Positions 17,079 through 26,113 of a stretch of DNA of 64,000 bases are shown here, piece by piece. Each line of letters begins with the position of its first letter. Within the stretch, counting starts at the first letter, position 1. This stretch comes from HXMU1420-13 sp034669965 (GTDB lineage Bacteria; Bacteroidota; Rhodothermia; Balneolales; Balneolaceae): positions 1 to 64,000 of the forward strand of contig JAXMOK010000014.1 of assembly GCA_034669965.1 (NCBI GenBank). The letters are read 5' to 3'. A model generated the notes under the pieces. The model was not told the origin of the DNA. It was given only the letters and a program-made list of their open reading frames with translations, and made no database searches. The translations under genes and the position numbers were made by a program.

Positions 17079-17121
17079 GTCTCATGATAATTTGAGACGT
17101 CTCAAATCATACTTTTGAGAC
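17079..17121. promoter_or_regulatory. GAGAC/GTCTC palindrome cluster upstream of doxX
   Basis: A perfect 18-bp palindrome ATTTGAGACGTCTCAAAT lies at 17090-17107, about 70 bp upstream of the doxX start. Two more half sites flank it: GTCTC at 17079-17083 and GAGAC at 17117-17121, the last touching the stop codon of the AraC-type regulator gene. Four half sites in 43 bp suggest a regulator-binding region for the doxX operon. It could also terminate the upstream gene, but there is no T-run. Confidence 0.5.
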
Positions 17122-18281
17122 TAATTGCTTTCAGACTTCGACTGAAACTCACTTGGTGAAGAACCTGTAACCTTTTTAAAAACACGGTTAAATGTAGCCT
17201 TACTATTAAAACCACAATTAAATGCGATACCCAAAATAGAGTATTGTTGATTAGAAGGATCAAGCAGTGCTTTTTTCACTTCTTCGATCCGAAACTCATT
17301 CACGAAGTCATTAAAATTTTTATCAAATCCAGTATTTATCACTTTCGATAATTGATTCACAGGAATAGAAAGTTGTTTCGAAAGTTCGGCGAGAGTCAAG
17401 TCGGGCTGTAAATATACTTTCTCAGTATTCATATATTCAGTAAGCTTCACTTTTACAGTTTCATCAACCTCATTTTTTTGATCCTTTATTTCGTGTGATC
17501 GCTCAATGAATTTTAATTCAGTCAACTTTCCGAGATCAGCAAATACTCCCATCAAGCCCAAATAAACAAGTACCATGGAAGCGAATAAATACCACCACCA
17601 GTTTTGAGTCCAACTTAAATCGATGGTAAAATCGAAAGTGATAAATAGTATGCGAAGCACGAATAATGTAAGGTACGCAATTAGAAAATTTCGTAACCAA
17701 TTCAATTCTACTTTGTAGGTATTCGAAAAGAATTGAAGCAATTTTGCTTTAAACTCTACAAAAATCTTAGCAGCAAGAAAGAAATAGATCATTCGAGAAA
17801 CGATCCCTATAACTACCATATAAGTGGCAATTCCAAAATTGATCTTAACGTGGAGTACTCCGTTTTGAACATCATCAAAATTAGGCTGTTGAGAATCATA
17901 CACATAAACGAAAACTTGTAGAGCAATGTATACACCCCATGGTGCGAAATGCCATAGATCTTTTTTCGAAAAACTGAAAGTTTGTATAGTAATGCTTTTC
18001 ACATAAAAATAGACCAAAGGTCCTAGAATCAACGAAAAATCAGGTAAGAAGTAATTGATTTTGGTATTTGGAAAGGTATCGTACCAACTCATAAATCCTA
18101 TGATATAAGAAGTACATCGCAAGCCTGTTATAACTAGAAATAGAGCCAAGATGAGATCTGAACTTTTTCTTTTTTTATAAAATCGAACAAAAAGTAGTAC
18201 CGCAAAAAGATACCCCTGACCTACTAAAATAATCAGGGGCATGCTGTAAACATTGAAATCCGGAAATACTGGCTGACTCAT
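17121..18281 (-). CDS. Membrane-bound AraC-family transcriptional regulator
   Basis: A 386-residue protein with about seven hydrophobic segments in the first 235 residues (for example IILVGQGYLFAVLLFVRFY and VYLGLMGVFADLG). A C-terminal AraC-type double helix-turn-helix follows from about 285 (LAELSKQLSIPVNQLSKVIN, YSILGIAFNCGFNSKATFNR, the last being the hallmark second-HTH signature). Such regulators sense signals through their membrane domain. Its gene is directly upstream and co-directional with doxX, so control of the doxX/GIN unit is a reasonable inference. Confidence 0.85.
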   Translation of the reverse strand: MSQPVFPDFNVYSMPLIILVGQGYLFAVLLFVRFYKKRKSSDLILALFLVITGLRCTSYIIGFMSWYDTFPNTKINYFLPDFSLILGPLVYFYVKSITIQTFSFSKKDLWHFAPWGVYIALQVFVYVYDSQQPNFDDVQNGVLHVKINFGIATYMVVIGIVSRMIYFFLAAKIFVEFKAKLLQFFSNTYKVELNWLRNFLIAYLTLFVLRILFITFDFTIDLSWTQNWWWYLFASMVLVYLGLMGVFADLGKLTELKFIERSHEIKDQKNEVDETVKVKLTEYMNTEKVYLQPDLTLAELSKQLSIPVNQLSKVINTGFDKNFNDFVNEFRIEEVKKALLDPSNQQYSILGIAFNCGFNSKATFNRVFKKVTGSSPSEFQSKSESN

Positions 18282-18579
18282 CAGCTATAATTTGCTACTA
18301 ATCGGATCAATTTGAAAATCGATTTTGTATAATTATGGTAATTCTTGATTTATTATATCCCTTTGGTGTGGTCGATGCTAAATTAATTCAATTAATAAAG
18401 AACAACCCGTCTCCATATTCATTTAATAGATTAGAGTTAATCTAACTGAGCGCAAATCTGTTCATCCGAATTATAAATCAGCTAATAATTGCGTGGCAAT
18501 GAATAATGGAGAATATGCAGAAGCTAAATGGTAGTGTAGAAGTAGCTTTTGAAATACCCTTTTTTTTGATGCTTCCTGA

Positions 18580-19497
18580 TCAATAAAAATCGGAACTTTC
18601 GTCGATTTGCCTATTGATAATACGTGCCAGTTTTTTTGCGGCACTCATCTCTTCGCGGAACCAAAGCTCCGGTTCAATTAATTCAAGTTCTGAGAGTACA
18701 AAATCGCCTGAATTATCCCACATAATATCAACCCGGGCGTAAGCCGGCAGTGGATCGCAGGCTTTTACTACTTTTTCGGCAAATTCCATTTCCAGATAGC
18801 CGGCATCATAAGTATGAACCGTTCCACCGAAGTCATCCTGTACTCTAAAATCGCCCGGTTTAGCTTTCTTTAGAATCGCGTGCGTAAACTCACCGCCAAT
18901 CACCATCAACGAAATTTCGCCTTTGGTTGTAATGCTATATTGATAGGGTTGTAGCATCATATCTTCTTTGGCAATCAGCTTTCTGAATATTGCTTCATGC
19001 TCGTCAACATTCTCGATCGAAAGTTTATAGGTATGCCGTGCCGCACCCGCAATGGTTGGCTTAAGCACCACGTCTTCGCTGTCCATTTCCAGGAAAAGCT
19101 CATGCAGAGACGTTGTTGTGCCTCGCTCGATAAATTTAGTTTTTACTGTTCGAATGCCCTTCTCAGCAAGATCTCGCAAATATTTCTTATCCATATTCCA
19201 ACGAATTTGCGGAATAGGATTTATAAACATCGTTTGATCTTTTACGCGCGAGAGCCATACGTCGAACTCGGGGAATCGGTCGAAATAATCCCACGTTGTT
19301 CTGAAAACGGCACAACGTGTCGAATTCCAGTCGAAATCGGGATCCGCCCAGTCGATGCGAACCACATTCAAATCCAGCTTTTCGAGGGCTGATTTCAGCA
19401 GATTATCCTCCCAAAGTACATTCATCACATATTGTGAATCATCTTTGGGATTCAAATATCTCGATTCTGTTAAAATGGCAACATCAACGGGTTTCAA
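18580..19497 (-). CDS. ATP-grasp domain protein
   Basis: A 305-residue protein similar in plan to RimK/glutathione synthetase-type ATP-grasp ligases. An N-terminal part (VAILTESRYLNPKDD) is followed by an ATP-binding section with VVLKPTIAGAARHTYKLS and the lid TKGEISLMVIGGEF. The metal and phosphate segment is YARVDIMWDNSGDFVLSELEL-like, with the late acidic ELIEPELWF. The enzyme probably joins a carboxylate to an amino group; substrates are unknown. It sits 12 bp after deaD on the same strand. Confidence 0.8.
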   Translation of the reverse strand: MKPVDVAILTESRYLNPKDDSQYVMNVLWEDNLLKSALEKLDLNVVRIDWADPDFDWNSTRCAVFRTTWDYFDRFPEFDVWLSRVKDQTMFINPIPQIRWNMDKKYLRDLAEKGIRTVKTKFIERGTTTSLHELFLEMDSEDVVLKPTIAGAARHTYKLSIENVDEHEAIFRKLIAKEDMMLQPYQYSITTKGEISLMVIGGEFTHAILKKAKPGDFRVQDDFGGTVHTYDAGYLEMEFAEKVVKACDPLPAYARVDIMWDNSGDFVLSELELIEPELWFREEMSAAKKLARIINRQIDESSDFY

Positions 19498-19509
19498 TGG
19501 ATCAGCGGT

Positions 19510-21231
19510 TTATCTGCGTTTTCTTTTCGAACGATTACCGCCACGTTTATTATTCCGGCTTCCACCTTTCGATTCTTCAATCGCAACGGGACGGCCTTCG
19601 AATTTAATACCTTTCACGCTTTTAATCATTTCGTTTCCGTAGCCGGGTTCCACTTCGAAAAAAGAAAAATTCAGATCAACGTCGATTTTACCGAAATCAG
19701 GCTTATCACCTTTAAGAACTTCGTTTATCACGCCCATCAATCGCACAGGATTTAATCCATCACGCTTACCAACATTGATAAAAAAGCGCTCGTAGTTATT
19801 GTCGTCGCCACCACGAGATCTAGAACCTCGATCACCACGGTCACCACGGTCACCACGGTCACCACGACTGCCGCGATCGCTACGATCATTTCTACTCGAT
19901 TTACCTTTGGCATTCAAATCAGGAGCATTTTTGTAGTACTCTAAGAAACGATTAAACTCTACCGATAGGAAATGTTTGATCAGTTCTTCACGATCTAAGC
20001 CTTCCAACTTCTCCATTGCAGCCGGTAAAAACTTACCAATTCGATCTTCGTTCACATCCGTAGACGTAACGGTATCGATCAAATCCAGCATTCGAATTCC
20101 GCAAATCTCTTCCCCACTCGGGATTTTCTTCTCGATAAAATCTTTGCCCGACATACGCTCGAGGTTTTGGATTCTACGCGTTTCGCGAGTGTGAACGATA
20201 GTGATGGAAATACCTGAGTTACCGGCACGTCCGGTTCTACCGCTACGGTGAATGTACACTTCCAAATCGTCAGGAAGATTGTAATTGATTACATGCGTAA
20301 GGTTATCAACATCTAAACCACGTGCAGCTACATCGGTAGCAACAAGCAGTTGAAGTTCTTTAGTACGAAAACGTTTCATCACGTCATCGCGTTGGTTTTG
20401 GGATAAATCTCCGTTCAAGAGATCAACTTCGTAGCCCTGTTTTTTCAGTTTGTGGGCAATGTCGGCAGTTTCCTGACGAGTTCTACAGAAAATGATTCCA
20501 TAAATCTCAGGCAACATATCAACTAAGCGTTTAAGCGCTTCAAAACGATCTCTTGCCTGTACGGTGTAATAATGATGCTCTACGTTCTTAGCACCGGAAT
20601 TACGCTCCCCTACTTCAATATTAACGGGGTTAGTCATGTACTTTTTAGCAATTTTTGAAATCGCCTTAGGCATGGTTGCAGAGAAAAGCAGTGTTTGCTT
20701 TTCGGCCGGGGTATCGGCTAAAATCTGATCCAAATCTTCCTGAAAGCCCATGTTAAGCATTTCATCGGCTTCATCAAGCACTACGGTCTGGATGTTGGTT
20801 ACATCAAGCTTACGGCGACGAATCAAATCTAGGGTTCTGCCCGGCGTACCGATCACAACCTGTGCGCCATTTTGAATGGCTTTTATTTGAGTTCTGATTT
20901 CAGAACCACCGTAAACAGCTACGGATTTAATATTCTTTTGAAATTTAGCGAACGACTTAAGGTCTTTCGCAATCTGAATTGCAAGTTCTCTTGTTGGCGA
21001 TAAAATCAATAATTGAACTTTAGGCAGATCAGGATTGATTTTTTGAAGAGCAGGTAGGCCGAAAGCTCCTGTTTTTCCAGTTCCGGTTTGCGCCAAGGCA
21101 ACCAGATCATCGTTCGAATTTAGAATTTGAGGAATTGCCTGTTCCTGAACTTTGGTTGGATTTTCGAAACCCAACAGGGCAATTGCGTCCAACAACTGTT
21201 GTTGAAGGCCTAATTCACTGAATGTAGTCAT
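19510..21231 (-). CDS. deaD: DEAD-box RNA helicase (DeaD/CsdA type)
   Basis: The protein unwinds RNA duplexes in ribosome assembly and mRNA decay, often in the cold. Motifs include the Q motif GFENPTKVQEQAIPQ near 21, AQTGTGKT (47-54), PTRELA, TPGRTLDLI, DEAD (153-156), SAT (184-186), and in the second domain HRSGRTGRAG. A DbpA-like RNA-binding domain follows near residues 480-555. The linker holds an RGD/RGG-rich tract encoded by a 9-bp tandem repeat, and the tail is NNKRGGNRSKRKRR. It has a gene-free region of 270 bp upstream that may form a long leader, as is usual for cold-shock helicases. Confidence 0.94.
   Translation of the reverse strand: MTTFSELGLQQQLLDAIALLGFENPTKVQEQAIPQILNSNDDLVALAQTGTGKTGAFGLPALQKINPDLPKVQLLILSPTRELAIQIAKDLKSFAKFQKNIKSVAVYGGSEIRTQIKAIQNGAQVVIGTPGRTLDLIRRRKLDVTNIQTVVLDEADEMLNMGFQEDLDQILADTPAEKQTLLFSATMPKAISKIAKKYMTNPVNIEVGERNSGAKNVEHHYYTVQARDRFEALKRLVDMLPEIYGIIFCRTRQETADIAHKLKKQGYEVDLLNGDLSQNQRDDVMKRFRTKELQLLVATDVAARGLDVDNLTHVINYNLPDDLEVYIHRSGRTGRAGNSGISITIVHTRETRRIQNLERMSGKDFIEKKIPSGEEICGIRMLDLIDTVTSTDVNEDRIGKFLPAAMEKLEGLDREELIKHFLSVEFNRFLEYYKNAPDLNAKGKSSRNDRSDRGSRGDRGDRGDRGDRGSRSRGGDDNNYERFFINVGKRDGLNPVRLMGVINEVLKGDKPDFGKIDVDLNFSFFEVEPGYGNEMIKSVKGIKFEGRPVAIEESKGGSRNNKRGGNRSKRKRR
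19830..19865. repeat. 9-bp tandem repeat inside deaD (RGD-coding)
   Basis: About four copies of GGTCACCAC, three of them perfect (19839-19865), code on the minus strand for repeated Arg-Gly-Asp. Copy number may vary between strains by slippage without changing the frame, because the unit is a multiple of three. Confidence 0.85.
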
Positions 21232-21501
21232 TTATATGTATTAACAGAGGGGCGTAAAATGCTGTACTTTAGCCTGTCCGATATTTATTGTTAGGTGAGC
21301 ATTGGACAAGCTTCAAGCGCGACTGCTTGATTCATAAAAGCCAGCAATAAATTATAAACCTGAAAGGTCTTTGGTATCCGTTTTTGGGATTCGTTTCAGT
21401 CTCGTCACGAACTCACGCACTAAAGATACGGAAACTTACCGAAGACTCTCTCAGGTAAATAAAAATTAATATGAAGCGCTTAATCACTAGGTATTAACTG
21501 C

Positions 21502-22029
21502 TTACTGTGCCTTGTTGGAAACCAGCATTGCAGATTCGCCTAAGTGAAGCACTCTTTTTTGAGTGTTCAGTGCCGTTAAATCAGTAACACCTTCCTGTGA
21601 AACTATACGAATGTTATCTGTATTTCCCGACAAGACTACGTTTGCATAAGGATTGAACACAACCAGATTTTCTTCTTCAAGATTATGGAAATAATAGGTT
21701 CCATTTCCACCGGTTGTCGCGTGTGAAAGATTAGTATATTCGATTACCACTTTCTTGAGCATTGCATCCGGTTCGATCTGATAATTCATGCTTAGCATGC
21801 CATCTTCCGAAATTACCGGAATGGTAGCTATGTAGGCCGAATCGCCGACTAAGGTTACATGATTGCGTTTACTTTTGATCAGAATAACTTCAGTGTCGAT
21901 GCTGACCTGAATTTTGTTGTAGGCAGTAAGCTCTACATTGCGTAAATGTGTTGTTTGTGCCGATGTTTGAACAGTTGCAGCAAAAGCGATAGCAATTGCT
22001 ACAACCATTTTTGTAATGGATGTTTTCAT
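21502..22029 (-). CDS. Short secreted GIN-domain-like protein
   Basis: A 175-residue protein with a signal peptide (ITKMVVAIAIAFAATVQTSAQ). It carries a short beta-helix-like region such as VELTAYNKIQVSIDTEVILI and VVIEYTNLSHATTGGNGTYYF. Spacing and composition resemble the GIN/DUF2807 protein at 15561-16451, but it is only half the usual length. The function is unknown. It reads away from the LCIB-like gene with 652 bp between them. Confidence 0.55.
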   Translation of the reverse strand: MKTSITKMVVAIAIAFAATVQTSAQTTHLRNVELTAYNKIQVSIDTEVILIKSKRNHVTLVGDSAYIATIPVISEDGMLSMNYQIEPDAMLKKVVIEYTNLSHATTGGNGTYYFHNLEEENLVVFNPYANVVLSGNTDNIRIVSQEGVTDLTALNTQKRVLHLGESAMLVSNKAQ

Positions 22030-22681
22030 AATGTGATGAGTGAGTAGATGAGTGTTATTTGTAATTATGAGAATTAGTTGCTTGCGCTGATGAGTGAATC
22101 AACCCGTACAAAGGATTTAGCCTGTAGAACAAGTTTTGAGAAAAACTTTTCAAAGCTAATTTTTGATCTCTTAGTTTGTTTCGCCCAACCGTATGTTGGT
22201 GCAAATGGTAGATAATGGGAGGAATAATTATATCTGTTATTCAAAATGCTCTCCTTGTTTTTTGATGTTAATTCAGATTTTTACTGAATTGCGATCTGAT
22301 CGTATTTTCTATTGTCAGTCGCCGTCTTGATTTCTATTTCTTCGTCTGACCCAAGTTATCGACCTTTCAAGCAGACTTTCACTCTTTTTGTTGATTGAGA
22401 GATTCTATCATCAACATCTAAATTTATCGATATGCCGGTAATGAGGCAGAAAAGCGTTACCATTCACTTTTTACAGGCTGTTTATTAACATTAAGTTAAC
22501 GCAATTATTTTCATGGAAGCGTTTCAATCGGGTTAGCAAAGCGTTTCCAAAAAAGGTAAAATTTGAAGAATTTGGATCGATTTGAGAGCAAGAAGCGTCT
22601 ATAGTTCTTAGATTTTACTATTCAATTGAATTCAAATCTAGCCAAGACTAAAGCAAACTTTATACGAAACCTCCCAAAACC
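22030..22681. other. Long divergent intergenic region
   Basis: No gene is visible. It separates the short GIN-like gene from the LCIB-like gene. Features are TTAAC-ATTAA-GTTAA at 22486-22500 and repeats of AGCGTT(A/T)C at 22453, 22518 and 22540. Its length suggests regulatory content or a decayed gene. Confidence 0.5.
22453..22549. promoter_or_regulatory. Three AGCGTT(A/T)C motifs upstream of the LCIB-like gene
   Basis: AGCGTTAC at 22453-22460 and AGCGTTTC at 22518-22525 and 22540-22547. The last two are exactly 22 bp apart, two helical turns. TGGAAGCGTTTC and AAGCGTTTCCA each resemble one half of a LacI-family operator. They lie 130-230 bp before the start codon. Function is inferred. Confidence 0.35.
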
Positions 22682-23365
22682 ATGAGTGTAAATACCGTTT
22701 TCCCTAATGCCATTTCAATTAAAGAATTAAAAGTCGACATCATTAGAGCGTACGCCGACAAGAACATTGATTTATCAGACAGTATTTGGGCAACCTCAAT
22801 TTGCAGCGATGAGGTGAATAATCTTTTTCCTGAGTTTAGCCACTTATTTGCCGGACCCGGTGCTTTTACCATGGGTGGAATCTCAGGCTTGCCTTTTACC
22901 GGAATCACCGGCTTAAAAGCCTTTTTGAGCCACATGCCGGATAATGGTGCTGCGATGATTATTTATGGTCCGCACATTGGATATTCATCCGATGAAGAAG
23001 TTGGCTTTATGAATCGCCAGAATCAATCAGCCAAATCAGCTAGTTGTGGTTCTCTTCATGCAGCTTTAGGTGCATTAAAAGCGGATAAAACGCCAACCGA
23101 ACATTCATTAGACTATCAGCAAGCGCAGGTATATAATATGTTGAAAGTAAAGGAAGAAGAAATAATGGCAGCTGAAGATCAATTAAAAAAGGCTACCGAG
23201 GTTGCTTACGAAACTATCAACACAACCATGCATAAGATAGTTGATGAAGTTCGAGATGAATTATCTGGAATCCGTCTTTATTTAATCGGTGGCATCATCA
23301 TCAATACCGATTGGCACGATGATGATTACTTTGAAGTACACCACCAAGAGTTCTACGAGTTCTAA
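22682..23365 (+). CDS. LCIB/LCIC-like beta-type carbonic anhydrase candidate
   Basis: A 227-residue protein. The block GGISGLPFTGITGLKAFLSHMPDNG followed by IIYGPHIG and SASCGSL resembles the limiting-CO2-inducible protein B/C family first known from algae, some members of which are beta-carbonic anhydrases. Candidate metal ligands are Cys41, His98 and Cys122, with Asp43 as the partner in a C-x-D pattern. A helical part follows (about 140-190), and the tail is acidic. No signal peptide is visible, so it should be cytosolic. The gene stands alone behind a 652-bp region. It ends exactly where the convergent VOC gene ends. Assignment is by motif recall only. Confidence 0.6.
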   Translation: MSVNTVFPNAISIKELKVDIIRAYADKNIDLSDSIWATSICSDEVNNLFPEFSHLFAGPGAFTMGGISGLPFTGITGLKAFLSHMPDNGAAMIIYGPHIGYSSDEEVGFMNRQNQSAKSASCGSLHAALGALKADKTPTEHSLDYQQAQVYNMLKVKEEEIMAAEDQLKKATEVAYETINTTMHKIVDEVRDELSGIRLYLIGGIIINTDWHDDDYFEVHHQEFYEF

Positions 23366-23755
23366 TTATTTCTCTTCGTAGAAAAACTCGAGCATATTAC
23401 CATCCGGATCGGCAATAAATAAGAAACGACCTTTTTTACGATTTGCCGGTCCGCTTATGATAGTCACTTCATGCTTTCTGAAATACTCGGCAACTTCATC
23501 TACTTGCTTGGCCGATTCCATATAAAATCCGAAGTGATCAACTCTAAAGTCTCTCGAAGTAGGGTCGTAACTAGTTTCGGCTTCAACAATCACCAGCGTA
23601 TCTCCATTACCTACATCATACACCGCCATGCTCTGCCCCATTGTTTTAACAAGTTCGAAGCCGAGAACGTCTCCGTAAAACTCTTTCGAAGCGTCGATGC
23701 GATTTACCCGAATGGTGATGTGATTTAGTCCCGATGGTGTGAAATTCATTGCCAT
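23366..23755 (-). CDS. VOC-family (glyoxalase-fold) protein
   Basis: A 129-residue protein with two beta-alpha-beta-beta-beta units. GLNHITIRVNRIDASKEFYGDVLGFELV provides a first metal-ligand His, VDHFGFYMESAKQVDEVAEYF the second, and FIADPDGNMLEFFYEE the terminal Glu. Glyoxalases, dioxygenases and antibiotic-resistance proteins share this fold, so the substrate is open. Its stop codon directly abuts that of the LCIB-like gene with no gap. Confidence 0.88.
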   Translation of the reverse strand: MAMNFTPSGLNHITIRVNRIDASKEFYGDVLGFELVKTMGQSMAVYDVGNGDTLVIVEAETSYDPTSRDFRVDHFGFYMESAKQVDEVAEYFRKHEVTIISGPANRKKGRFLFIADPDGNMLEFFYEEK

Positions 23756-23873
23756 TACTGCAGAAATATTAGTTCAAAAGTTAACAACTGATAATAAGCT
23801 CTTTTATCTTAATTCAATAAGTTTGATTTAGAACTGAAAAACCTCAACTTCCGCTCCATAAAAATTCTAGATT

Positions 23874-24557
23874 TTGTCAAAATTATACATTGTAGCTACT
23901 CCGATAGGAAATTTGAGTGACTTTTCGCCCAGAGCGGTAGAAACCTTGAAAGAGGTGGCGTACATCGCCTGTGAAGATACCCGAACGTCCGGTAAGCTAT
24001 TTAAGCATTTTGGCATTAATACGCCCTCTTTCTCCTTCCATCAGCATAACGAGCACAAGAAAGTAGACTACTTACTTCAGATTTTGGATTCGAATCAAGA
24101 TGTTGCACTAATCAGCGATGCGGGCATGCCTGGCATTTCTGATCCCGGATTTTTGGCCATTCGATCTGCCAATCAAAACGATCATCAGGTAATTGTAATC
24201 CCCGGACCGGATGCCGCAACTACAGCTCTGGTTGGAAGTGGGCTCCCCTGCGATCGTTATTGTTTCGAGGGATTTCTTCCCCATAAAAAAGGGCGCCAAA
24301 AACGATTAAAAGAATTGGCCGAAGAAGAGCGTACGATTATACTTTATGAAAGCCCAAATCGTTTGGTGAAATTGTTGGGCGAAGTGGAAGAATATTTTGG
24401 CAGTGATCGTTTGGCTGCCGTAGCTCGTGAACTCACAAAAACGTTCGAAGAAATTGTGCGTGCGCCGGTTGCAGAATTGAAAAGTGAATTCGCAGAGCGT
24501 CCTTCAATCAAAGGCGAAATTGTAGTGGTAATCGCAGGAAATAAATATACAGAATGA
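23874..24557 (+). CDS. rsmI: 16S rRNA (cytidine1402-2'-O)-methyltransferase RsmI
   Basis: RsmI methylates the 2'-O of C1402 in the ribosomal decoding centre. Its tetrapyrrole-methylase-like fold shows LYIVATPIGNLSDFSPRAVE, CEDTRTSGKL, SDAGMPGISDPGF and VIPGPDAATTALVGSGLP, all family signatures. At 227 residues it lacks the C-terminal extension of the longer enzymes. The start is TTG. The last 4 bases overlap lnt (ATGA), so they form one unit. Confidence 0.93.
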   Translation: MSKLYIVATPIGNLSDFSPRAVETLKEVAYIACEDTRTSGKLFKHFGINTPSFSFHQHNEHKKVDYLLQILDSNQDVALISDAGMPGISDPGFLAIRSANQNDHQVIVIPGPDAATTALVGSGLPCDRYCFEGFLPHKKGRQKRLKELAEEERTIILYESPNRLVKLLGEVEEYFGSDRLAAVARELTKTFEEIVRAPVAELKSEFAERPSIKGEIVVVIAGNKYTE

Positions 24558-26113
24558 ACCGGTATTTTCAGAATAAATGGGTGGTTTCGCTAACTGCCGG
24601 TATGTTATTGGGCTTGAGTTTCCCGCCTGTAAACCTATCTTTTCTAACCATTCCGGCATTCATATTAATCTTTCATTTGGCGAGCTTATGCGACAGTAAT
24701 CGACAGTTTGCGTATGTCGTTTATCCGGGCTTAGTGCTCTGGAATGTGATTACCACTTACTGGCTTACCATGGCTAGCGTACCAGCCGGAATTGCTGCCA
24801 TTCTTGCCAATGCAGCAGTTATGACGCTTCCACTCATGCTGATGCGCTATTTTCAGCAAAAATATTCCGGATTTATTCTATTGGTAGTTCTGCAAGCAAG
24901 TGCTTGGACTACCTACGAGTTTTTGCATCATAATTGGGATCTGGCCTGGCCATGGCTTGCCATCGGGAATGCTTGGGCTAAGCAAATTAGTCTCATTCAA
25001 TACATTTCAATTACCGGGCACCTAGGAATCACTTTCTGGGTTACTTTAACCGCAGCTATTGCTTATCAAGCCATAAAAACCAGCAACAAAAATTACGCGA
25101 TTAGTGCTACAGCTATTCTGCTTGCATTACCATTGGCCTCCCTCCTCTTTTTTGCGTTGGATAAACCGGTCTATTCTGATGCCACTTTGATTCCGGTTAC
25201 GGTTATTCAACCCAATCATGATTCTTATCTCGAATATGGCGGATTGAGCGGTAATGATGAAGTGATTGACAGTTTATTTTCGATTACCGTTAGAACCAAA
25301 ACTCCGGAAACGAAACTCATCGTTTGGCCCGAAAATGCCATCGAAAATGCGGTTTTGATGAATTCACGTCACTTACAACGCATAGCTGATTCGGCTAGAG
25401 TTTGGAACACAAATTTCATAGTAGGAACAGGATTATATACGCTTTATCCCGATGAAGTACCCGAACTTACCCGAGGATTATATGGCAGTACTCCATATAA
25501 TATTTTCAATGGTACTTTTTTTGCTGATGCTTCTGGAGTTACCTCGCGCTACGACAAACACAATTTGGTTCCTATTGTTGAGCGCATTCCGTTTTTACCA
25601 CTTCTAACCACTATCGATGTGTTCGACTGGGTTGATTGGGGAGGAATTGCCGGTTTTGGAAAAGGCACGGAAGCTGTACAATTACATACACCAGAATTCA
25701 TAACTCCCGGATTGATTTGCTACGATTCGGTGTACCCAAGTTGGATACGCAACTTTGTGAACGATGGCGCCGGCTTTTTGACAATTATCACCAACGATGG
25801 CTGGTGGGGTGATTCGAGCGGGCATCGGCAACATTTCGAGTATGCCAAGCTCCGTGCCATTGAGTTTAACCGATGGGTGGTTCGAAGTGCAAATAACGGC
25901 ACATCGGGGATTATCCGTCCGGATGGAACCGTGGAACAGAAAACGGATTACTGGGTGCGTACCGGCTTTAATTCTGTGATTCCCGTCATCACCAAGAATA
26001 CATTTTATGCCAAATATGGCGATTGGCTAGCTTATCAAGCTTTGGGGATTTCCATCGTATTTTGGTTGATCGCGTACTTCGACCCTAAAGCAATTACTAG
26101 CGTGATGAAATAG
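24554..26113 (+). CDS. lnt: Apolipoprotein N-acyltransferase
   Basis: Lnt adds the third acyl chain to the N-terminal Cys of lipoproteins in the inner membrane. The 519-residue protein has about six membrane segments in the first 200 residues, then a nitrilase-type domain. The catalytic triad is placed as Glu260 (VWPENAIE), Lys335 (YDKHNLVP) and Cys389 (GLICYDSVYP). One membrane segment closes the C terminus. It fits the many lipoproteins in this window. It overlaps rsmI by 4 bp and the convergent sprA gene by 17 bp. Confidence 0.93.
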   Translation: MNRYFQNKWVVSLTAGMLLGLSFPPVNLSFLTIPAFILIFHLASLCDSNRQFAYVVYPGLVLWNVITTYWLTMASVPAGIAAILANAAVMTLPLMLMRYFQQKYSGFILLVVLQASAWTTYEFLHHNWDLAWPWLAIGNAWAKQISLIQYISITGHLGITFWVTLTAAIAYQAIKTSNKNYAISATAILLALPLASLLFFALDKPVYSDATLIPVTVIQPNHDSYLEYGGLSGNDEVIDSLFSITVRTKTPETKLIVWPENAIENAVLMNSRHLQRIADSARVWNTNFIVGTGLYTLYPDEVPELTRGLYGSTPYNIFNGTFFADASGVTSRYDKHNLVPIVERIPFLPLLTTIDVFDWVDWGGIAGFGKGTEAVQLHTPEFITPGLICYDSVYPSWIRNFVNDGAGFLTIITNDGWWGDSSGHRQHFEYAKLRAIEFNRWVVRSANNGTSGIIRPDGTVEQKTDYWVRTGFNSVIPVITKNTFYAKYGDWLAYQALGISIVFWLIAYFDPKAITSVMK

